Assembly (NCBI GenBank): GCA_004352715.1 | Contig: SCFE01000002.1 | Location: forward strand, 3,547,327 to 3,611,326 | Direction: 5' to 3' | From: Hofstenia miamia | Taxonomy: Eukaryota > Xenacoelomorpha > Acoela | DNA length: 64,000 nt | Shown here: one piece after another, positions 22,253 through 34,382 of the stretch | Numbering within the stretch: position 1 is the first letter of the stretch | How the letters are laid out: the number at the start of each line of letters is the position of its first letter | The notes under the pieces: generated by a model | Databases searched by the model: none | What the model saw: the letters and a program-made list of their open reading frames with translations, nothing else | What the model was told of the DNA's origin: nothing | Translations under genes and position numbers: made by a program

Positions 22253-22391
22253 GGAACATAAACAAAATATAGAGAATTGTCATGTGAACAGCAATCTGTC
22301 AAATAAAATTCTATTGTTTGTACGTTAATTGATTGCCCGCTAATTATTCAGGAGTGTCAGATGTCTAATTGCCAGAATGAAGGAGGTGAAA

Positions 22392-22450
22392 ACGATTAGT
22401 CTTTTAATTATAGCAAAAAACTTTTTGACTATAGTCAAAAGACTAATCGT
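22392..22450. repeat. Inverted repeat, 14-bp stem
   Basis: ACGATTAGTCTTTT (22392-22405) and its exact complement (22437-22450) with a 31-base loop. A further ACGATTAGTC word lies at about 22490. Possibly the core of a MITE; no target duplication found. Confidence 0.75.
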
Positions 22451-22608
22451 GTGGCACGGTGGCACCCCAAAAACGTGACTTTTGCGATTTACGATTAGTC
22501 AAATTATGAAATAGAAATTGTTTTATTTAAAAATGACTTAGTCTTTTGCCTAAAATTGTTACCATTGGTTGAACTATGAGAACAAATAAACAATTACGCA
22601 ATGTACAT

Positions 22609-22632
22609 ACAGACTTTTGGCGCTAACTGTAG
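22609..22632. repeat. Relic terminus of a Tc1-like element
   Basis: CAGACTTTTGGCGCTAACTG closely matches the terminal inverted repeat of the Tc1-like element at 7172-8289 (complement at its high-coordinate end), with one base lost and one gained. No partner repeat was found near it. Confidence 0.5.
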
Positions 22633-23598
22633 ATGCTATCTTGCAACAAGGAGCACACCTTGTCTTGCACTCTGATATTTGAATAATATGAAATAATAAC
22701 AAAGAAAACATATATTCTTGTATTCAATGTATTTTCAAACATTTCATTGACACACAGTTGCATTCTGTAAAAGCTAACAGGTTTGTAAGAGCAACTTATT
22801 TGTTGGCGTTTAAATGCTTAAATAAGTTCACTGAATAGAAATTTTCAACAATTCCCCTTTTTATCCTATTGATTTCGGTCAAATATGAAGTTTTGACATT
22901 TCGCCAGACATTTGACTTCCCTAATATCATGCACAGACTTTGTTTACAACCGTATAAATATAACACAATAAATGCATGTATGAATGAACTCTATGTATAG
23001 TGAATTCTTCGAATATCGTGAGAAAAGAAACGTCCATGAAAAAAGGAAAAGAGTATCGACGCCGTTCGCGATTCTGATATAAATTACTTCTAAATTCCTG
23101 TGCAAATTTGTATCATTAGTCTAATAAGGCAACAGGAGGCAGCGCAAATTATAATTAATCGTGGGAGGGTGGTTTTTGGCGGAACGACTAACTTTGATGT
23201 TGGAAGAGGAGATTGAGAATTAATTTTCTCCTTAGCGGCAACATGTATTTCTTAATGAGAAAGGAATCTCATACCATATATGGAAAGTTCATTGTGAGTT
23301 GATGTAAAACGTTATTGCAGATGAACGAACTCTGATTTCTAAATTTAGAAATGACTTCGTGTAACATGCTGTAGATCTACGTTTTCGAAATCTAATGAAT
23401 TCTTTGTACATTTCTAAATTGTTAGGCCTGGGGATTAGAATTCAATAACGCAATAATTTGCCGTCATTTAAAATGTTGTGCAGAAACAGTTTGTTTATAA
23501 ATCAGACTCCTTTGATCTGCAATAAAGCCGAATATAATTTATGATGAGCAGTCATAATCAGGTTACTCTTATTGCGCAAAGACAAATACATAACTTAC

Positions 23599-23824
23599 GT
23601 CTCACTGGCCTGACTCCTAGTACGCTCTAGTTCCAATCGGGCTTCTTCCACTAGGGTCGATATACCACTATCAATTGGATGACTTGCAGATGGATACTTC
23701 GATTTCGATTCAGCTTGCTGGCGCAATTGAATAACTAGATGTTCACTATCACTGAGCTTAGCACGCAATTTTTCGGTTTCTTCTACATATTTTGTGATGA
23801 TGGAAGACATTGGATCAGGATTAT
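23599..23824 (-). CDS. KIF21-like exon: coiled coil, part 2
   Basis: 226 bases, entering in phase 1 and leaving in phase 2. The acceptor is GCATTTAG and the donor GTAAGT, a consensus match. It encodes [19 protein letters not shown], similar to the KIF21 coiled-coil box with a YIKE-like start and LRAKL, and then a longer helix ([16 protein letters not shown]). The next exon was not found between here and position 1. Confidence 0.85.
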
Positions 23825-26800
23825 CTAAATGCATTTTATTCAATCAATTAGTTCTAATGTATATTATTGATATGCGTGATGACACGGACACGCATCTGTG
23901 CAATCAAATTTTATCAAAATTACACACAATAATTAGAAATCAGTCATTGCATTCATTTCCGCTTATTGTATGCTTGTTTTCTAAAGCACATTATTCAAAA
24001 ATTCTGAAATTGTCAATTCCGGTAATTAACCCTAACTATCAAAGAACAAGTAAGGAAATTAATAGGAAGGAAGTCGCAATATTAATTAAATTTTAAACTA
24101 AAGAAATTAATGCTACGATTTGCGGAAATAATTCTAAAGTAAGGAAGATGGCTGTTAATTAAAAAACTAAATATGTCAACATATCTTTGTTTACTATTCT
24201 ATCTATTCAAAATATAAATGTTCAGGAAAAAACACAAAAAATATTTAGTTCACCTGAAATTGAAGAAACGCTTCACACTTAATATTACATTGTGCTATCA
24301 TTTGCATGAAAGAAGAATGAAAATACTCATATAGCCAACTATTTGCGAATAAAATGTTGCATATTCTAAAATTTTAAATCATCTTGCAACTGTTGAGATT
24401 CATTGATTGATCCCTCACCATTGAGTAAATTCTTGTCAAAACATGGATACCTAGTCACCGATGAGTTTTTCATATAGAGGATTTCCTGATATATTAAGAA
24501 AGAACTATCAAAAGCACAACACAATAAGCAATTATGTGGAAAGTTAGAATGAGTTTTCAAGAGATAGTGATATTTCTTCAGTTGAAACGTTTTTCATGTG
24601 ATTCATTTCCAAACAACTTCTGCATGAAAACACAAGAAGTTGACATAAAACATTATTTTGCGTAACCGTGAACTGCTTGTTTTAAACTATAGAAAGTCAT
24701 TTGCGTGTAATATTTGTTCCAATTCTTAAACTATTCAAGACTTTTCATTGGTTTTTCTGTTGACTGTATTACGGTAGTTCATCTTAGCTCGTAAAACAAA
24801 TGGTTCAAAAGTGTTTGCTTCAAGAAATAAAATATGGACCAGTCATTTGGAGGCTTTTGATATGTTATTAATACTTGATGATGGAAGATCGCCGACTACT
24901 TATTTTTCAATAGAAATTCCTTTTAATGAAAAAATAAATTTTTCATATGGACTTCTTTTCAAATTGAGGTGTTATGTACTACTTGTCATTTGTGTTTATA
25001 ACCACCCTGCTTCGAGCAGATCGAGTTGATTTAAACGATTTTCAGAGACGTTATATTTTGCATTTAAATTTCGTCGCAATTTTATTTCTAGATCTGAAAG
25101 GACTCCAACAATTATTCAAAGGTAATTTAATTCTCCTCAAGTTTATTAGAATAATTGGTTTTCAATAGCTATAAAATGGCTTTTATTTCATGTTTGGAAG
25201 TCTACAAGCAAATAAAAAATTTTCCGACACATAAAAATGGAAGAATTTGGATTTCACATTTGTTAAAAATGTTCACTGTAAAGTAGTTGGTAACATTTCT
25301 TTACATAAGCCATCTGATTATTGTATTATTGCACTTAAACGTTCAACTTCATCTGTTTACGATATTATTCAATCGGAGATTTTTGACGCTTGAAGTAATT
25401 ATTCTGAACTTACATATTTCTTTTACTCAAGCTAGCGAGAAATTTTTATCGTTAAATCTTTATCAATCATTTTTTCTTTTTTTTCGAATAGATTAAAGCA
25501 GTCTTGATTACTGGTATGATTGTCTTAACTAAACTATATCAACGCATACTTCGCTTAAATGATAAAGACGTAAATTATATTCAGTCTATTTTACCACGCA
25601 CGTTAATCATAAAATAAATATATATCATACATATTTGCACAAAAACATTTTCTGATTATTGGCAAATTACTAACATTATTCCAATTCACAAAAGTGGCAA
25701 GAAATATGACATTTCAAACTACTGACCAATCAGTTTACTACCGTAATTATCATTAATGTTTGATTAGCTAATTTACAAACATTTATATAAAATATATTCG
25801 ATCATTTTCATCTTGAACAGCTGTTTGGTTTCGAGAATAAAAGAAATACATATAGTCAATTACTTTTAGATCTGGATAATTTTAATTTCAATAATGACTT
25901 ATCGTATTCTACTTATGCTCTATGCATTGACTATAAAGAATTACGATTCTCTTTCGCATTATAAATTACTCACAAAATTTAGGTTTTTTGGAATTGGTGG
26001 AAATTATTTTGTTAACACAAATCTTGTCCTTAATCTATAAATTAAACATGATGACGTTTAATTATGCAGCTCAAATATTGCCACTATTGAAAATGATTTA
26101 TGGAAATACAAGCTTGGTCACAGAATAATCACTTATTTCAGGCAACAAATATAAATTTATTAGTTTTTGTGACAAAGTCAGTCAATCTATAATAACTCCA
26201 ATCATAGCAAGGGATTTCGTTAAATATTTAAGACTCATAAAAACACCATCTCTCATGGTCTGCTCAATATTTTAAGAATATAAAAAGCTGTCGTTATATT
26301 TTTCTAAAATTAAAAGCAAAATTTCGTTCGCAACTCATTTTAATACTAAACTAATTCTATTTACATCATTGGTTTTATAAATTCTATGCTATGGTCAGAG
26401 ATTTCGGATCGAATAACGAATATCGAATGATTCGTTTGAATATTTTGGAACTTTCTCGAATACAAATAGATTGACTTACTCAAACACGAATTCGAATAGC
26501 ACTACTTCATTATTGCAATTCCTTTTAATAGAATTTACTCATAACATTATTGGAAAATGTGAATTGAATAGTAATTGTGATAACCATAAGTTGATTGTAT
26601 CAATGCGAGAAAATTTTCAAAAATTATATGTATTTCAAACTTGCTATTTTAGTGAATAAAACTTTTTAAATTTACATTCAAGGAAAATTCAAATAATCCT
26701 ACATACGATTACCTTGTTTTGAATAAAAACACTCTAGATAAAAAATTTGAAATTTTTTTTATTTTATTTTAAATTCCTCATTACGCGCACAATTCTTCTA

Positions 26801-29800
26801 GAAGAAACTCTAGTGCGAGAAATTTACAAAATAATCTATAAATGACAAGTTGCTCGGTGATGAGAAAGTGCTTAAGTATCCTTTTAAAAGTGTTAATATT
26901 CTCCACAGTTAAATTTACATTGGTAAGGAGTTAAAAATTGTAGAACCACCGCATGGAAAGATAGTGTCGGTTGTCGCCTTTTTATTAATAGGAAAAGTGA
27001 ATTGAGACTATTAATCGTCCGTGAGTCTCTGATGACTGGAAATAATCAATTATGCAAAATTGCTAACGTAGATGCTCCATGTTTAACTTGCAGATACCGT
27101 GGCACTCGTCAGGTATACACCGTGACGCGCCTTGGTTTACTTATCATCTTGTAAATTCGTTAGTTTTTCTCAAATCGTTACATGCTAGCAGAGGTGTAAT
27201 GGCATTTGAATGGAGCAAGTGGAAACGAAATTCTGCTTTGATGCATTCAAGACATTCGAGTGTAAGAAAAACTTTAGAGAACCCAATATTGATCTCGAAA
27301 AAACTAGTCAATTCTGTCGCGCAAGCTGAGGAAATGACAGAACATTTGCGGCAAAAGTGATGACGAAGATATTAACATCAAGTAAGAAGTTGAAGTTGAA
27401 GTGAAGGCGAATCAAGTTAAGAATGCGACGTGACTCATTCATCAAAGGGAAAACCAAGAAATAAAGACAATACAACAACTATTCTAATTGAAGACTACCC
27501 ACTTAATATCAAAGTTGATTAATGTGCTCAATGTAACGTCTTACCATTGAAAAACCCTAAAAAGTGGAAAGGAAGTCTAAGAAAAAGATACTGATATCAT
27601 CATCACGTGGCAAGCTTAATTGGTATATGGGACAATATATACTTGCTGTCATAGGAAGGAATATAATCGAAAATTAGTTTTGAATTTTCTACTCGTTCCA
27701 AATAATAAGACTATTTAGACTTGAACATCGCTGAAATCGGAAATACTGGGAGAAAGATTCAAGAACTCGGAGGAAAACGCAATAAATTCTATCAAAAGAT
27801 CGAGAAATGCCAACCCTTTTCGGATGCGGTCCGGAAAGCAGTAGGCAAGCAAAAAAACACCCGAATCAAAAAAAGATGTTTTAAAGGAAATATTAAACAA
27901 ATACAATGACGTTTTGTCGGGTTATGGTAAAGAAGCTGATGACGAATACGAAAATCCTTTGAAGCAATCGCCAATACCAATTATCCAGTCCTAGAAGATA
28001 CCCTTGTTGTTGATCCCACAGCTAAACAGTAAATTAATTGGTTCTTCAAGCATATGGCATAATTTCAAATGTGGATGAAACGACAGAATGGGTTGGTAGC
28101 ATGGTAGTATTTGAAGAGCTGCACGGAGATTTATGGATTACCTTTGATAACAAAAGGTTGAACCAAGAAATGAACCAAAAATAACATTGTTCCCCTTCGA
28201 ACGCAAAACTTTAAAAGATTTTCATCCCAACCCAAATAAAGTAGAATTTATTGAGAAATATTCAACACCAATTGATAAACAGTGGCATCAACGATTTCCT
28301 GTAATGGTCAACTATGCATTTATCCGTGTTTATCCCCAACTACTCGTTAATTAAAACACCCTTACGACTAAATTCTCAATTTATCTGAAATCAGCAACAC
28401 GCGAAATCCGTTCAACACTTGAAAAAACTCCTAAAGTCCGATCCAATACTGAGACAATTCGACAATACGCTTCCTGTCACTATACAAACAGATACGTCAA
28501 AATCAGCAATAGGAGATGGACTCATCCAAGAAACTAGACCCGTCGCTTCCGCTGCAAGATCGATGATAAATACGGAAGAAAGTTCTTCACAGATCAAAAA
28601 ATAATTACTAGCAATTACATATGCTTTTACACATTTCCATCAAGACATATACCGACAATCTTTCTTGGTAGAATCTGATCATAAACCACTGGAATACCTG
28701 CAGCTTAAACCAAAAGTGCACGCCTCTTTGTTATACTGTAGAAATACACCGCCCCCTTTCGAAAATTTAATACAAACCTGGTAAATTACTGTTTCTGGCT
28801 GACTCATCTAGATCCAAATTGGCCAGAGTAAACAGTAGCGGATTGTGACGAAAGCGACAGATAGTTGTCAATGCATTATCAACGTCTGAAATGTTATACA
28901 TAGATCAAATGCACAACAAAGTTTTGGACGGTCCTGACTCGAAAGCGGCTGAGATTCATAGAATCTACCTGGCCTGATACACGGTTTTTAAGATTATTGT
29001 AACAAAAGAATTTAGAAAAAATCAAACATGAACTCTATATCAAAAACAGCTTCATTATGCGAAATTGTTGCGTCTACATACCTAAGTAATTAATGTACTT
29101 CCGGTGGTGCATATGGGAATGATGAAGGCAAAATATTCCCAGCAAAATTCGTAAGATGCAAATGCACTAACCAAAAAGCATGAAAGAGCCATTAATGCAT
29201 GATGATAGGACGTCATTGCCATTTCACAAAATTGGTCTGGACATGGCGGAAATAAAGAACAAAACATTTCTCATCTGCTTTGACTATTATTCGAAATTCT
29301 TGCAAAGTCAGCAGATAAATAGGAAAGACGTACATGCAGTTATTGAAAAATTAATGAATCTTTCCTCAATACATGGAATTCCTCGCCGTTTGGCTCCGTA
29401 GAAGTTGAATCTTTTGCACAAAGGTTAGACACACCACTGCTGCATAGCAGCTCCAGATATCCGCAATCCAACGGCATGGCCAAAAGAGCGGTCAGAATCT
29501 GACTACAGACGAGCCGTAATGGACTACAATAACTAACCGTTATCATTCAGCCAATACTTCCAGCTTAGTTATTCTATAGTCGCTGTTTAAAGATCCAATG
29601 CACTGATGACAAATGAAGAGCTCAAACCAAAGGTGGTTCCAGAACTTGAATTTAAAAAATTCGGCAACCGGCAGCCGAGTATTAGAAGACTTAAAACCTG
29701 GAACAAATATTCGAGTTGTAACATTGAGTAACTTCAATGAAAAAGTAGTTCGCGAAATCACAAAATTCGCATATTGTTAAAGTGGGAAAATTCTCATCAG

Positions 29801-32800
29801 AAAAAATCGATGACAGTTGATTGATTTGGATAAGGCAAGAGATTCAATGCAAAAGCACAGATTTCAATAAAAACATATTGCAGGGTTACTCTAAAAACAG
29901 AAATAATTGTTTCTCCATGAAACTATCTTAAAATTGTTTGAATTCAATCTGTTAAAACAAATTCTATTAAACAGACCTGTTAAATATAATTGACGTTTGA
30001 TTTACTAAGCTTAAATATAAATGTATAGTTAAAGGTAGGGTAACATCGTTAAAAATGACATCTGGCGCGCTTTAACATTTGCATCATATTGTGTGCGACG
30101 AAGCATCATGTAAGGACAATGTAATTGTGTACTTTGCCCATCTGGCAATGATCCGTTTGTGAGGCATAACTGAAGTAATATGTCTGGTATTGTTGCAATA
30201 TTTGTTTTTCAATAAGAATCTCTCCTTTCTATTTAATAAATATTTATATAAAATTTGTGTATAAAGAGATAAATTCATTGTTCTTATTTCTTCTCCAACT
30301 CTCATTATCAATTATTTATCAGTAAAATCTCCACTGAAACTGGCAGGCTACTCAATCACCAAACTATTTGGCGATTTTTGCGATGCTTCCAAATACTCCT
30401 ACGATCCTCTCTCACTGTAAACAGTTGCGGCAAAACCTGCAATGATAATGAAAACTATATTCCCAGAGTCAATACAGAAAATATATTACTGCTTTTAAAA
30501 GGAATTACCAAAAAAGTATGGCGCAGAATCTTAGAAACCGGCTTAAGAATTCCAAATTTCCTAATAGTCTTGGAGATAATATTTTGTAAATGTGAAAAAA
30601 ACAATTTGTCCATTTAAAAAGACACCAGGTTATTTAAAGCTAAATACATTCATTTCCAGTATCTTAGGATGTTAATGTTCAGCTGAAAGGCAGGTTCATA
30701 GTAACGATATAGATTAACATAAATGTAGACGGTTAGTGATTTCTTGGCATGTCAGTCGGGTCGATTTTTTCCTTAGTTTTCGGCTCTACTGAGTCGCCGG
30801 GTCACATTTACTTGAACAAATGCTGGATATACAGGGCAGACCGAAAGTTCGTGGCTTGAATATTTAATTCATTTTTAGCTAACTAAAAGTAAGTAAAAAA
30901 CAATTTAAAAAGAATATAATAACAAAATAATATTCAAATATATTCTCAATTAGTCTGTATACATGTTTTCATTCTATTAAACCATTCTGAGAAGGACTTA
31001 TGCCACATAATGAGAGGTATATCACCAGATGCTGTTACTGGGTGACCAACACGAGAGTCATCTTCAAAGCTATCTCTCCTTTCTTTAAATCGCCTAAACC
31101 ATTTTTTAACTGGTGCTTCATCTCTTTTGTTTAATATTTCAAATGACTCCGTAGTGCTTAACCCCCTTCGAAAGTCGTAATAAACCACGCGAAATGTTTC
31201 ATCATTAAGCAGCATATTTTTTACAAAAATGGTAATAAAATCAATCATGCTTAATGAATGTTTCTGTATTTTTTTCAAGTTAAAAACTAAAAAGTTTGCA
31301 AGTTACATTATTTAAGCAGGACATTTTAGCGGTATAGCGAACTAGGCCACGAACTTATTCCAATAAAGTACAGTTTACTATTATGAAATGATTTAATGAA
31401 CACAAATGTTGTGTTCCTCAAAAGTTTTAATGGTTTCAGAAATTTGTTATAGTGATTTTCTCTTGTTTCTTAATACGGCCCTGCGAATTCGAATCCGAAT
31501 ATTCAGGCAATGTATTTGCAATACGAATCCGAATTTGGATCCAAGATATTAATTGGTTTACATAATACCTTCCATAGCAAAATTCTAGACCCAGCATTGC
31601 ACTGCAACAAGATTCGACACTAAAATTCGCATTCGAATTTGATTTCGTTTATTTGTAAATCCTTTTTTGTAATTGGTTAATATTAAATTAAGTCTTTGAT
31701 ATTCGATTTGAATTTTCACCAGAAATGGAATGGGGCTAAAATATAAAATTTCATAAATGTTTGCAAATATAAGAATCTTTCACACACTCAGATATTAAAA
31801 GGATTATTTTGACTTTATAGCATTTTTGTTTATAAAAATTTTCTTCCTTCCCATCTTAAATTATGTGAGGTGCTAGAACCATGTTTATATAATGTGAGCA
31901 GCATGTTGTGATGTTCAAGCCAATGTCAATGCAAATATATTTTAGCACATCACTGCAAGCAAATTCCAAACTCAAAATTCGGGTGCTTGAGTCACCGGAT
32001 TATTTTTTTCAACAATTTTATCGGATCTCGCGGGTCAAATCTTATCCGTGTCGCATGGGTAACCGGGTCTCAAAGTGTGACCTCAAATCAGTCACTCATG
32101 TGTTATTTTTTGCATTATTAAAATATATGCATTACTGTAACTTTAAGAATCCCAATGCATTACTCTGGTGCACACTTTCAAAAGCGTAGCTATCATAGAT
32201 ATTGAGTAATGAATGCTGGAATGTTTCATTATTTTTTAGAATTCAATAATTCCTCGTCAGAAGCTCCTAGCCTTAGGATGTCAGATACAGTGCTGAAATG
32301 TCATTAAAAGCTAGGGAATAATAATGCGGTATTTAAAATAGAACTCACTTTCATGATCAAAGTCTTCCCAATGTAATCTTCATATCAGTATATATTATCC
32401 CTGCTGATTCGCATTACTATAACTTGAATAACTTTGATTTTACCGGGTGAACTGTTGAAATTTAACCCTAATGATAGAGGGTCCAATGTTGAATTTTTTA
32501 ATATTTTAGGAGATATTTGCATTATGCACTACAAAATAGACCAACAGCATAAGATTAAGTAAATTACAAAATTTTCATCTAATGTTATGAATGTATGCTG
32601 TATGCTTAGTATCTAATTCAATCAATATTGTTAAACATGTTGATAAATTTCAAGAAAATCACCCAGTTCAAAAATGTAAAGCTCTGGTTGACTTTTGATG
32701 TGTCACACAAATTTGTTTTTAGATTTTTGGAGTAGGTGTATGGTGTTGAATTTNNNNNNNNNNNNNNNNNNNNNNNNNNNNNNNNNNNNNNNNNNNNNNN

Positions 32801-34346
32801 NNNNNNNNNNNNNNNNNNNNNNNNNNNNNNNNNNNNNNNNNNNNNNNNNNNNNNNNNNNNNNNNNNNNNNNNNNNNNNNNNNNNNNNNNNNNNNNNNNNN
32901 NNNNNNNNNNNNNNNNNNNNNNNNNNNNNNNNNNNNNNNNNNNNNNNNNNNNNNNNNNNNNNNNNNNNNNNNNNNNNNNNNNNNNNNNNNNNNNNNNNNN
33001 NNNNNNNNNNNNNNNNNNNNNNNNNTTATTCTTGCAAGAAAATTTCGATCACTGGTGAAATTAAAAATTGAAAATGATTTGTTAGTTTTGGAATTAGTAC
33101 AAAGACTTACAATGATATATATAGTAAAATTACTTGTGTTCCTATTCACCCCCACCTAAAAGAGTGAATAAGAATACTTTAAGAATTTTAAAAAATTCCT
33201 GAAAACCAAATATTCTTACTTTTATTGAAATGTATTCTCAGAATCTATATACACACTATAGTGTAAAAGTTCAATGAAATACATTTTACGCCCCCCCCCC
33301 TGTATCCGCCCTTGGGTTGTGCTTATCGGCGACCTTAACTGCAGATTCGGTCCAAGGAATGATCATTTTCTAACGCAAATGCAGTTACATCTAATATGCT
33401 GTTACATTCCTTCTAGCTTCTCAGTTGCTGAACGCCTTATCATACATATATTGATGGATTAACGTACAGACAGAACACAAAGTGGATCGCCGAAGTAGAC
33501 AAGTGTTTCGCCGAAGTAGACAATTGTTTCGTGTCGGTCACACTTATAGACACAATTGATCAGCCATTATGTTTGCCGTCAAACCATGCGACTAATAATT
33601 AAGTTTAATCTATAAGCGTTCCCTCCTGGCTCTTCTACATCTTAATTGTTATGGAGATCTGCTGACCTAGGCAAACATGCTGCCGACGTTTACACTTGCA
33701 GCAATTGCACTAAGAGAAAATATATACACGTTTCCAAAGTAGACCAGTGAAATTAAAGCTCAAATGTGTCTATAAGAACCTCACGGGATATTGATGAAAT
33801 TGATTCTAGTATCGATGGTTTGAATTCTAAAATTCGCAATACTTTGAAAAAATGCCTCATCGTACCTCAGAACTTAGTAAATGAAAATCCCGTTCCCAAT
33901 AGGTGGGATAATCTACTGAAAAGTGACAATTCAAAGAAAATTTGGCAAGCTAAAAGATGGAACGGTAATTTATCCTGTAAGACTCAATCAAACTCTCCAA
34001 CTACAACCAGGCGGCGGTCCAGGATCCCGCATGAAGATCGAAAGTGTTCGTATTCTGACAGTGTACAGAGACAAAAACATGTGATTTGCGAATATTCGCT
34101 TACGAACTGCTTTCGCCAAATTAATACGAATTTGAACTTTCATAATCTTAGTAACTTTTTAAAGGAAAACTCGAGACTTTTTGTGAACATATTAGCAATT
34201 GCCTCTCAATGCTTGTACCGTAAATTACTAACGCTCTTAAGCCATTATTAGAAGTAATCTGTGAAGTGATCATGGTATCTTTGATATATTAATTGTTTTT
34301 GTGTTGTAGTTCGACTATCTCAGTGCAACATTTATAGGTTATCGGT

Positions 34347-34382
<36 letters not shown>

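Larger units (their letters stand above)
20913..23598. other. Non-coding stretch rich in small repeats
   Basis: No coding exon of either host gene was recognised. Contents include ATGGAAATAGAA-rich sequence at 21340-21420, a dispersed repeat at 22050-22105, a TTCGAATA patch, a 14-bp hairpin and a Tc1-like terminus relic, each listed separately. On the minus strand this would be intron following the last visible kinesin exon. Confidence 0.5.
27715..29830 (+). mobile_element. Ty3/gypsy-type LTR retrotransposon remnant (pol)
   Basis: Pol fragments in the gypsy order RT, RNase H, integrase on the plus strand. The RT begins near 27900 ([15 protein letters not shown], then [18 protein letters not shown] and a DLNK-like KRLNQ at 28056-28172). 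The palm with YxDD is missing: the next pieces (around 28300) correspond to the thumb region MVNYAF...YP. RNase H and integrase follow, listed separately. Stops and shifts throughout. No LTRs or primer-binding site found, so ends are approximate. It sits in a kinesin intron. Confidence 0.8.

Noticed and set aside
24366-24560. Possible extra minus-strand exon with acceptor TATATCAG and donor-like GTGAGG in the 13.5-kb kinesin intron
   Set aside because: The flanking kinesin exons join directly in phase and match the family without an insert, and the encoded sequence has no coiled-coil or other recognisable pattern.
27715-27909. A helix-hairpin-helix-like reading ([20 protein letters not shown])
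   Set aside because: Short, single and followed by gypsy RT sequence; resemblance is too weak to name a domain.
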